Below, piece after piece: positions 57,679 to 64,000 of a stretch of DNA of 64,000 nucleotides. Numbering within the stretch: position 1 is the stretch's first letter; each line of letters starts with the position of its first letter. The translations under genes and the position numbers were made by a program. The notes beneath the pieces were generated by a model, which was not told the DNA's origin, did not search any database, and was given only the letters and a program-made list of their open reading frames with translations. The stretch covers positions 1 through 64,000 of the forward strand of contig CAMIME010000004.1 in assembly GCA_946221035.1 (NCBI GenBank), given 5' to 3'. The stretch is from an uncultured Campylobacter sp. GTDB lineage: Bacteria; Actinomycetota; Actinomycetes; Mycobacteriales; Mycobacteriaceae.

Positions 57679-58251
57679 TTAGAGGTTCACCGGGCCGTGA
57701 ACGATGAAGTTGTAGAGCGGGCCGACGATGAGGCCGACGGTAGCCGCAACGGCAGCGAAGATGGAGCCAGCAAACATGAGCTGTGCCCACTGCGGCTGAT
57801 CCTTGAAGTCGCCGTTCGGGCTAACCTGTTCCTTGCCGAAGATTGCGCGACCGTCAGCCGGGATGAGGTTACCGTTCTTGTCGACGGCGCCCAGGCCCTT
57901 ACCGATCTTGCTGGACAGGCCCGGCTCAGCGCCAGCCTTGCCGTCGATCTTCGGGTCGGCCGGGCGCACGACGAACGTAGTTGGCTCTGCGGTGACGGTG
58001 TTGGTGACGGCCTGTGCAGTCTCCTTCTTGGTGGAGGTAACAGTCGCATCAACCACGGAAGGCTTGGAGGTAGCGGTCACCGTCGGAGTGACAGTGGCGT
58101 TGGCGGTCGGGGTGGTCGTCACGGTCGCGGAGGCGGTGGTCGTGTTGGTGACCGTCTGCTGGCTCGTCTGAGCCGTTGCGACTGCGGTGGAGCCGAATGC
58201 CACTGCGACGGCGGTTGCGCCGGCCAGGGCTGCCTTACGGAAATTACGCAT
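57679..58251 (-). CDS. Secreted Thr-rich membrane-anchored protein, paralogue B
   Basis: The 190-residue protein has a signal peptide ('MRNFRKAALAGATAVAVAFG', 'STAVATAQ'), a long Thr/Val-rich segment (about residues 30-90, 'TVTTTPTANATVTPTVTATS'), a region with 'GLGAVDKNGNLIPADGRAIFGKEQV' and a C-terminal hydrophobic helix ('FAAVAATVGLIVGPLYNFIV'). It precedes paralogue A on the same strand by 52 bases and carries a leader with AGAAGGA. The pair probably arose by tandem duplication. The function is unknown. Confidence 0.8.
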   Translation of the reverse strand: MRNFRKAALAGATAVAVAFGSTAVATAQTSQQTVTNTTTASATVTTTPTANATVTPTVTATSKPSVVDATVTSTKKETAQAVTNTVTAEPTTFVVRPADPKIDGKAGAEPGLSSKIGKGLGAVDKNGNLIPADGRAIFGKEQVSPNGDFKDQPQWAQLMFAGSIFAAVAATVGLIVGPLYNFIVHGPVNL

Positions 58252-58571
58252 GAAACGAAATCCTTCTCTGATAGTTCTTGCACGACGTCCGGGTGGAATT
58301 CAAAGAAGTCCAGGGGCATTGAGCTCCTAGGACCGATATCAAGTCTTGCGACTCGGTCCCGGTGTCGATGACGACAATAGCCGAATAGTCACAACGGTGT
58401 GCAAGTTCCCTGACGATTTTCATGCAAAGATCCGCAAAAGGTTGGAGTGTGCGTAGCCCCCTGAGAAAAGCCTGTGTGGCGTTACTGATTTGTGACGTGC
58501 GGTTTCGGCTGTGTTGTCTGGTCATCCGGTTAGTTGAAGCCGTTCCCCCAAACGTGGGATGAAGTTGAGGT
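58252..58571 (-). promoter_or_regulatory. 320-base gene-free region upstream of paralogue B
   Basis: No gene is seen. GGACCGA (58330-58336) pairs with TCGGTCC (58353-58359), with an inner AGTC/GACT stem (58342-58353), giving a nested hairpin about 80 bases before the start codon. The region must hold the promoter for the two secreted proteins and the end of the mtr message. Confidence 0.5.
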
Positions 58572-59981
58572 TTAGACTTCGGTGAAGTTCAAGTCGAGGC
58601 CGAGGATTGCGTTCTCCGTGACCTCGGCGAGCGCTGGGTGGATCCAGTACTGCTTGCGTGGGAAATCCCGCAGATCCAGGTCGTACGCCAGCACCGTGAT
58701 CATTTGCTGGATCAGAGACGATGCCTGCGGGCCCATGTAGTGCGCACCCAAGAGCTTGCCTGTCTGCCTGTCGGCGATAAGTTTCACCTTGCCGGTGGAA
58801 TCCTCCAACCCCCAGCCGTAGGCCACGTCGCCGTAGTTCTGCAGCTTGCAGGTGACGTCGTAGCCGGCGTCCACCGCCTGCTGCTCAGTAAGCCCCACGG
58901 TGGCGAGCTGCGGGTGGGTGAACACGCCGTAGGGGACGTGGTCGTGTGGCAGGGGCACCAGCGCGTCGTCGGAAGCGCCGGACCAGGTGGCGAGGACGTT
59001 GTGGGTCACGGCGCGGGTCTCCGCGTTGGCCACGTGCTTGAGTTGGTAGGGCGAGGAGATGTCGCCGAGCGCCCACACGCCCTCTGCGGTGGTGCGGCCG
59101 AAGGCGTCGACCACCACGCGGCCGTCGGGGTGGGTGTCGATGCCGGCGGCGGCCACGTCCAGGGTGTCGGAGTTAGGCACGCGTCCGGTGGCGATGAGGA
59201 GGGCCTGGGAGGTGACGACGGAGCCGTCGTCAAGCGTGAGCTCAATGGAGCCCTCGCTGCCGGAGGCGGAGGCGACGGTGCGCCCGATGTGGGTGGTGAA
59301 ACGCTCGGCGGCGAGCTCGTTGAACGGCTCCGAGATGTCCGCGTCGAGGGTGCGCAGGAGCGGGGAGCGGTTGATGATGGTGACGTCGGTGCCCAGCGCG
59401 TCGAAGATGTGCGCGAACTCCATGGCGATGAAGCCGCCGCCGACGATGGTCAGGCTCTCGGGCTGCTGCTCCAGGCGCATGATGTCCTCGTTGGTGTGGA
59501 ACGGGACGTTCTTCGCCCAGTCGGGGACGAAAGGGCGGGCGCCCGCGGCGATGATGATGGTGTCGCCGGTGATGGTCGCCTCCTCGCCGCCTATGCCGGT
59601 GCGCAACGTCTTGGGGCCGGTGAAGCGGGCCTCCATGTCGTAGACCGTGACGTTGGGGGAGCCGTCGCCGCGGCGGTAGGCCTCGCCACCTTGGGCGATG
59701 AGGTCGATGCGGCGGTCAAAGACGCGCTCCACAATGCCGGGCCAGTCCGCGCCCTTGTACTCGAGGTCGATGCCGAGTTTCGCGGATTCGCGGGCGGTGT
59801 ATGCGGTTTCGGCGGCGAGCACGAACATCTTCGTGGGGATGCAGCCGACGTTCAGGCAGGTGCCGCCAAACGCGCCCTTTTCCACGATGGCGACGCGCTT
59901 GTCGTCGAAATCTGGGCCCAGAATGGAGTTGCCGGAACCGGCGCCGATGATGATGAGGTCGTAGTGGGGAAAGTCGGACAC
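58572..59981 (-). CDS. mtr: Mycothione reductase
   Basis: This 469-residue FAD disulfide reductase regenerates mycothiol, the actinobacterial thiol, with NADPH. 'YDLIIIGAGSGNSI' binds FAD and 'GAFGGTCLNVGCIPTKMF' holds the redox cysteines (42 and 47). 'LTIVGGGFIAMEFAHIFDALG' binds NADPH, and the C-terminal 'RKQYWIHPALAEVTENAIL' supplies the active-site His-Pro. GTG 59981 is chosen because GGAG (59990-59993) precedes it; the frame upstream runs through the tandem repeat. The mqo neighbourhood matches C. glutamicum. Confidence 0.9.
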   Translation of the reverse strand: MSDFPHYDLIIIGAGSGNSILGPDFDDKRVAIVEKGAFGGTCLNVGCIPTKMFVLAAETAYTARESAKLGIDLEYKGADWPGIVERVFDRRIDLIAQGGEAYRRGDGSPNVTVYDMEARFTGPKTLRTGIGGEEATITGDTIIIAAGARPFVPDWAKNVPFHTNEDIMRLEQQPESLTIVGGGFIAMEFAHIFDALGTDVTIINRSPLLRTLDADISEPFNELAAERFTTHIGRTVASASGSEGSIELTLDDGSVVTSQALLIATGRVPNSDTLDVAAAGIDTHPDGRVVVDAFGRTTAEGVWALGDISSPYQLKHVANAETRAVTHNVLATWSGASDDALVPLPHDHVPYGVFTHPQLATVGLTEQQAVDAGYDVTCKLQNYGDVAYGWGLEDSTGKVKLIADRQTGKLLGAHYMGPQASSLIQQMITVLAYDLDLRDFPRKQYWIHPALAEVTENAILGLDLNFTEV

Positions 59982-60042
59982 GAAAATTGCTCCTATATAT
60001 ATACGTCGGAATTGTGTTACATCGCGCAGGTGGCGCTGGGTT

Positions 60043-60075
60043 TTCGTTGGGGGTTCGTTGGGGGTTCGTTGGGGG
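60043..60075. repeat. Three perfect tandem copies of an 11-mer next to mtr
   Basis: TTCGTTGGGGG occurs at 60043-60053, 60054-60064 and 60065-60075, ending exactly at the stop codon of the hydrolase gene. Confidence 0.95.
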
Positions 60076-61065
60076 TTACAGGATTTTGTCGAGCCACTCA
60101 AAGGTGGCCTTGAACGCGGCCTCCCGGGCGTGGCGCTCTGAGAGGAACACGTCGTGGCGCGCGCCGTCGATCACTTCGACGTCGGTGGCCTTGCTCAGGG
60201 TGGGTGCCCACTTCTGAATCTGGTCCACGTCGAGCACGGTGTCGGCGGTGTCGGCGGCCGCGGAGTATTCCTCGCCGAGGTAGGAGTGGGAGGAGCACAG
60301 GGTCAGGGTGGGCACACCGGTATCAACGTCGCCGGAATGGATTTCTTCCTGGGCCTTGACCACGGCGCGGATCCAGCCGAGGTACTTCCGGTGGCCCGCG
60401 ATGGGCTTCCACGTGGTGTTGAAGTCCCACTCGCCGTGCTCGCCCTTATAAATCGATTGGCCGTAGGCGCCCAAGCCCCCGCCGGGCAGCGGCAGGGAGG
60501 GGAAGATGGCGCCGGCCACGTTGATGGCGGGCTTGGCTGCCTTAACCAGCAGCTGGTTGAACTGCAGGTCGAGCCAGGGGCTGTTGAGCACGATGGCCTT
60601 GAGTTTGCGGTGCTGCTCCGGCTCTTCCTCTCGCAGGTGGTCTGCCCAAAGCGGGACGATAAGCCCTCCGGTGGAGTGGGCAAGCGGGATCACCTGGCCG
60701 TGGCTGGCGGCGATGAGGTCGAGGGCTTTTGTCAGCTCCTCGAAGTAGCGGTGCATGTCCAGCGTGAAGTGGTAGCGCTCGCCCTTCTTGTGCGCGCGGC
60801 CGCAGCGGCGCAGGTCCAGTCCGTAGAAGGGGTAGCCGTGGTCGGCGAACTCGCGGGCGACGTGGTCCTGGAAGAAGTAGTCGCTCATGCCGTGGACCCA
60901 CAAGACGGCGGGTTTGTCGTGCTCCACGCTGGGGTTGTAACGCACGAGCACCGCGCGCGGAACTTTGCCGGTGTCCGGGTCTTTGCTCAAGGGGATTTCC
61001 AGCGACTCGAAGCCGTCGCCGAGGACGTCGGGTTTCCAAACCTGGTTCGATTCCTGGGTTGCCAT
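60076..61065 (-). CDS. Alpha/beta hydrolase (lysophospholipase/monoacylglycerol lipase-like)
   Basis: This 329-residue serine hydrolase has the oxyanion segment 'AVLWVHGMSDYFFQDHVAREFADHGYPFYGLDLRRCGRAHKKG', the nucleophile elbow 'PLAHSTGG' (Ser131) and a C-terminal 'VEVIDGARHDVFLSER' that supplies the catalytic His. No signal peptide is present. The leaderless start is set by TATCAT. It probably shares its message with mtr. The substrate is unknown. Confidence 0.88.
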   Translation of the reverse strand: MATQESNQVWKPDVLGDGFESLEIPLSKDPDTGKVPRAVLVRYNPSVEHDKPAVLWVHGMSDYFFQDHVAREFADHGYPFYGLDLRRCGRAHKKGERYHFTLDMHRYFEELTKALDLIAASHGQVIPLAHSTGGLIVPLWADHLREEEPEQHRKLKAIVLNSPWLDLQFNQLLVKAAKPAINVAGAIFPSLPLPGGGLGAYGQSIYKGEHGEWDFNTTWKPIAGHRKYLGWIRAVVKAQEEIHSGDVDTGVPTLTLCSSHSYLGEEYSAAADTADTVLDVDQIQKWAPTLSKATDVEVIDGARHDVFLSERHAREAAFKATFEWLDKIL

Positions 61066-61072
61066 GCCCGCG

Positions 61073-61078
61073 ATGATA
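61073..61078 (-). promoter_or_regulatory. -10 box of the hydrolase gene (leaderless)
   Basis: TATCAT reading leftward, 7 bases before ATG 61065. The divergent mqo promoter is probably TAAACT at 61114-61119, followed by a leader with GAAGAGGA. Confidence 0.6.
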
Positions 61079-61162
61079 CTTGGGGGAATAGCCCCGTCTT
61101 GGGACGAAAGACGTAAACTGTGTGGTGCTCTAATAGTCGTACAGATCGAAGAGGATGACTAC

Positions 61163-62656
61163 ATGTCTGACAAGAGTGGTTACGCGGATGAGGTAGACAT
61201 CCTGCACGTCGGCGCAGGGATTATGAGCGCGACGTTGGCATCGATGCTCCACGAACTTGAACCTGAGTGGAGCCAGCTTATTCTCGAGCGTCTCGACGGT
61301 CCCGCGCAGGAGTCGTCTTACCCGTTCAACAACGCCGGTACCGGACACTCGGCGCTGTGTGAGCTGAACTACACGCCGGAAAAGAACGGCAAGATCGACG
61401 TTTCCAAGGCGATGAGCATCAACGAGAAGTTCCAGCTCTCCCGCCAATTCTGGTCCTACCAGGTGGAAAACGACGTGCTGAAGGACCCGCGTGCGTTTAT
61501 CAACCCGGTCCCGCACGTGTCCTTCGCCCAGGGCGAGGATCAGATTGCGTACCTGCGCAAGCGTTACGACGCACTGTCGTCGAACCACATGTTCCCGAAT
61601 ATGCAGTTCACGGATGACCGCGACGCGTTCACCGAGAAGCTGCCGCTGATGGCCAAGGGCCGTGATTTTGACCAGGAGCCGGTGGCAATTTCCTGGACCG
61701 ACATCGGTACCGACATCAACTACGGCTCGCTGACCAACCAGCTGCTCGACGGAGCCCAGGAGCGCGGCACCACCGTGCGCTACGGCCACGAGGTGACCAA
61801 CATCAAGCGCAAGGGCAACGCGTGGAAGGTGACGGTAAAGAACGTCCACACCGGTGACAAGCAGGTGATTAAGGCGAAGTTCGTCTTCGTCGGCGCCGGC
61901 GGTTACGCACTTGACCTGCTGCGCAAAGCTGGTGTGCCGGAGGTGCACGGCTACGCGGGCTTCCCGATCTCCGGCATGTGGCTCAAGACCACCAACCAGG
62001 AGCTCGTGCAGCAGCACCAGGCGAAGGTGTACGGGAAGGCAAAGGTGGGTGCGCCGCCGATGTCCGTGCCGCACCTTGACCTACGTGTGGTGGATGGTGA
62101 GGAGTCACTCCTGTTCGGCCCGTACGGCGGCTGGACGCCGAAGTTCCTCAAGGAAGGCTCCTACCTCGACCTGTTCAAATCGATCCGCTTTGACAACATT
62201 CCCTCCTACCTGGGTGTCGCTGCGACGAACTTCGACCTGGTCACCTACCTGGTGCAGGAGATCTTCCGCGACTTCGACGGCAAGGTCGACATGCTGCACG
62301 AGTACTACCCGGAGGCCGACGGCAAGGACTGGGAGGTCGTGGTCGCGGGCCAGCGCGTGCAGGTGATCAAGCCCGCCGCGTTCCCGGTGTTCGGCACCCT
62401 CGAGTTCGGCACCGCCCTGGTCAACGACCAGAACGGCACCATCGCCGGTGTCCTGGGTGCCTCCCCGGGCGCGTCGATCACCCCGGCCGCGATGATCGAG
62501 CTGCTGGAGCGTTGCTTCGGCGAGCACATGATCGACTGGGCCGACAAGCTCCACGAGATGTTCCCGACCTACGGCAAGTCGCTCAAGCGCGACAAGGCCG
62601 CGTACCAGGAGCAATGGGAATGGACGCAGAAGACGCTAAAGCTGGAAGAGGCGTAA
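61163..62656 (+). CDS. mqo: Malate:quinone oxidoreductase
   Basis: This 497-residue peripheral membrane FAD enzyme oxidises malate to oxaloacetate and reduces menaquinone; it is the main malate-oxidising enzyme of corynebacteria. 'DEVDILHVGAGIMSATLASML' binds FAD; 'NNAGTGHSALCELNYTP' and 'FVFVGAGGYALDLLRKAG' are family blocks, and 'GVLGASPGASITPAAMIELL' lies near the end. ATG 61163 follows GAAGAGGA and matches the known N-terminus type; the frame is open much further upstream. Confidence 0.96.
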   Translation: MSDKSGYADEVDILHVGAGIMSATLASMLHELEPEWSQLILERLDGPAQESSYPFNNAGTGHSALCELNYTPEKNGKIDVSKAMSINEKFQLSRQFWSYQVENDVLKDPRAFINPVPHVSFAQGEDQIAYLRKRYDALSSNHMFPNMQFTDDRDAFTEKLPLMAKGRDFDQEPVAISWTDIGTDINYGSLTNQLLDGAQERGTTVRYGHEVTNIKRKGNAWKVTVKNVHTGDKQVIKAKFVFVGAGGYALDLLRKAGVPEVHGYAGFPISGMWLKTTNQELVQQHQAKVYGKAKVGAPPMSVPHLDLRVVDGEESLLFGPYGGWTPKFLKEGSYLDLFKSIRFDNIPSYLGVAATNFDLVTYLVQEIFRDFDGKVDMLHEYYPEADGKDWEVVVAGQRVQVIKPAAFPVFGTLEFGTALVNDQNGTIAGVLGASPGASITPAAMIELLERCFGEHMIDWADKLHEMFPTYGKSLKRDKAAYQEQWEWTQKTLKLEEA

Positions 62657-62680
62657 TGCCGACCGCGGTCTAGCAGTGGT

Positions 62681-63904
62681 CTAGGTTCCGCAGTAGGTGA
62701 CGAAGGGCAGCTGCCCTTCAGGCCGGGCCATCCATTCGGGCCCGGCTTTTTCGTTGTACGGGTCGGTGACGGCGCCGAGGAGCGCGAAGTATTTGGAGTA
62801 GTCGCCGTGGTCCTCGGCCGCGTCGATTGCGTCTTGGAGCATCCCGTTGCGCGGGATGAAAAGGGGGCCCGGCTGCCCTGCGATGCCGTGCTCGCGGTTG
62901 TAGGTGGTGATGTCGTCGGCGCGGCTGAGCCCGTCCGCGTGGTCGCCCACCCAGCGCTCCCAGGCGGCATCCCACTCGCGCTGTATGGTGGCCGCGGTGT
63001 CCTGGGCCTTCTCCAGCCCGATGAGGGGGACCAGCGCCTCCGCCAAGCGGGCGATGTTCCAGGCGATGATGTTGGGTTGGTTGCCAAACGCGTAGCGCCC
63101 GGCGGTGTCGATGGAGGAAAAGCGCGCGTCGCCGCGGAAGTGCTCAGTGAAGGCGCACGGCCCGTAGTCAATCGTTTCGCCCGACAGCGCCGTGTTGTCC
63201 GTGTTCATCACCCCGTGCACGAAGCCGAGGCGCATCCAGTGGGCGATGAGGTCGGTCTGGCGCCGAATGACGGCGGCAAGCAGTTCGGCGGGATCGGTGC
63301 AGCCCGCGGTCTCCACGACCTTTCGTGTGAGCTCCTCCGACTGCGTCGCCGCGTACTGCACGGTGCCGACACGCAGGTGACTCTTCGCCACCCGCACCAC
63401 GATCCCGCCTGGCACCGCCCCTTTCTGGCGGATGACGGTCTGACCGGTATCAACTACGGCGAGGGAACGGGTCGTGGGCACACCGACGGCGTGCATGAAC
63501 TCGGAGACGAGGTACTCGCGCAGCATCGGGCCGATGGCGCCGAGACCGTCCGAGCCAGGGCGCGAGAAAGCGGTCCTGCCGGACCCTTTGAGCTGGATCT
63601 CGTACGTGTGGTGGCCGTCGGGGGCGGTGAGGTCGCCGAGGAGAAGCGCGCGGCCGTCGCCAAGCCGTGGCACGAATTGGCCGAACTGGTGGCCCGCGTA
63701 CGCCATGGCGTGGCCGCCACCTGCGCCGGAGAGCCAGCGCACGCCGTCGGGGCTGCGTAACCACTCGGCGTCCAGGCCGAGCTCGTTCGCGAGTGTCTCA
63801 TTGAGCACCACGAGTTTCGCGTCCGGGAATTCCGTGCCCGGTTCGGCGTGGGCGAGTTCCGGCAGCGCATCGGCAAGCGTGTGGGCGAGCTTCGGTTGTG
63901 TCAT
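62681..63904 (-). CDS. selO: SelO family protein adenylyltransferase (YdiU)
   Basis: The 407-residue pseudokinase family transfers AMP to protein hydroxyls, linked to redox stress. Visible blocks are 'GHQFGQFVPRLGDGRALLLGDL', 'YEIQLKGSGRTAFSRPGSDGLGAIGPMLREYLVSEFMHAVGVPTTRSLAVV', 'FVHGVMNTDNTALSGETIDYGPCAFTEHF' and a C-terminal 'VTYCGT' with the conserved cysteine. It is shorter than the E. coli protein (about 480) but has the core. The leaderless start is set by TAGGGT. Confidence 0.92.
   Translation of the reverse strand: MTQPKLAHTLADALPELAHAEPGTEFPDAKLVVLNETLANELGLDAEWLRSPDGVRWLSGAGGGHAMAYAGHQFGQFVPRLGDGRALLLGDLTAPDGHHTYEIQLKGSGRTAFSRPGSDGLGAIGPMLREYLVSEFMHAVGVPTTRSLAVVDTGQTVIRQKGAVPGGIVVRVAKSHLRVGTVQYAATQSEELTRKVVETAGCTDPAELLAAVIRRQTDLIAHWMRLGFVHGVMNTDNTALSGETIDYGPCAFTEHFRGDARFSSIDTAGRYAFGNQPNIIAWNIARLAEALVPLIGLEKAQDTAATIQREWDAAWERWVGDHADGLSRADDITTYNREHGIAGQPGPLFIPRNGMLQDAIDAAEDHGDYSKYFALLGAVTDPYNEKAGPEWMARPEGQLPFVTYCGT
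62722..62751 (+). terminator. mqo terminator located inside selO
   Basis: GCCGGGCC (62722-62729) pairs with GGCCCGGC (62739-62746), then TTTTT. It lies within the last codons of selO on the other strand. An 18-bp perfect palindrome GAAGGGCAGCTGCCCTTC (62702-62719) precedes it. Confidence 0.85.
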
Positions 63905-63910
63905 GCCCCC

Positions 63911-63919
63911 ACCCTAAAC
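63911..63919. promoter_or_regulatory. Overlapping divergent -10 boxes of selO and cobA
   Basis: TAGGGT reads leftward (63916-63911, 6 bases before ATG 63904). TAAACT reads rightward (63914-63919, 9 bases before ATG 63929). The two boxes share three base pairs. Confidence 0.6.
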
Positions 63920-63928
63920 TGAGTCGCT

Positions 63929-64000
63929 ATGACGAACGGGTACATCACGCTGGTCGGCGGCGGGCCGGGCGCGTGGGATCTTCTCACCATCCGCGGGCTT
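63929..64000 (+). CDS. cobA: Uroporphyrinogen-III C-methyltransferase, N-terminus only
   Basis: The visible 24 codons read MTNGYITLVGGGPGAWDLLT then IRGL, the 'VGGGPG-x-x-DLLTIRG' opening of S-adenosylmethionine-dependent uroporphyrinogen-III methyltransferases (siroheme/cobalamin branch). The gene runs off the window, so a fusion with uroporphyrinogen synthase or other domains cannot be judged. It has a leaderless start after TAAACT. Confidence 0.8.
   Translation, partial: MTNGYITLVGGGPGAWDLLTIRGL

Overview
This is a chromosomal segment of a high-GC actinobacterium, almost certainly a Corynebacterium. The evidence is a glutamate dehydrogenase very close to that of C. glutamicum, a mycothione reductase next to malate:quinone oxidoreductase, a SepIVA-like division protein next to yceD-rnc-mutM, the rnhB-DUF2469-yraN-comM-dprA-xerC order, and many genes with a TANNNT box only 6 to 10 bases before the start codon (leaderless transcripts). 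No tRNA or rRNA gene, insertion sequence, prophage or CRISPR array was seen. The window is mainly core genome.

Layout. 1-11 kb: the start of an ArsR-family metal sensor gene, a luciferase-like oxidoreductase, p-aminobenzoate synthesis (pabAB, pabC), a GNAT acetyltransferase, glycogen phosphorylase, an M20 amidohydrolase, a GalT/HIT-like protein, a small unknown protein and glycerate kinase. 11-18 kb: gdh, sepIVA, yceD-rnc-mutM, a flavin reductase-like protein, an AGCS amino-acid symporter and acyP. 18.0-19.4 kb: a small accessory island on the minus strand (degenerate VbhA-like antitoxin, Fic protein, XRE regulator), placed between acyP and smc. 19.4-36.4 kb: smc, a lipoprotein, ftsY, ffh, an acyltransferase, rpsP, an SDR dehydrogenase, rimM-trmD, a Dcu-type transporter, tex and rplS.

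36.4-48.7 kb: lepB-rnhB-DUF2469, yraN-comM-dprA, xerC, a degenerate M23 peptidase, rpsB-tsf, pyrH, an amidase and frr-cdsA. 48.7-57 kb: rlmN, a DUF2631 membrane protein, dxr, a site-2 protease, ispG, a lipoprotein penicillin-binding protein and map. 57-64 kb: two tandem paralogous secreted proteins, mycothione reductase, an alpha/beta hydrolase, mqo, selO and the start of a uroporphyrinogen-III methyltransferase gene. Functionally the window joins translation and protein export (rpsP, rplS, rpsB, tsf, frr, trmD, rimM, ffh, ftsY, lepB, map), isoprenoid synthesis (dxr, ispG), chromosome maintenance and DNA processing (smc, xerC, dprA, mutM, rnhB) and central metabolism (gdh, glgP, mqo, glycerate kinase).

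The most unusual signal is an interspersed short word, CGTCGANAAGC (most often CGTCGATAAGC), found 17 times on both strands, in intergenic DNA and inside unrelated genes, often preceded by GGAG. Other items of note are two perfect inverted DnaA boxes upstream of rpsB, the Fic island with an antitoxin lacking the inhibitory glutamate, a 25-bp perfect inverted repeat after sepIVA, a hairpin next to the yraN ribosome-binding site, an 11-bp triplicated repeat next to mtr, and three divergent gene pairs whose leaderless promoters share 24 to 37 bp.
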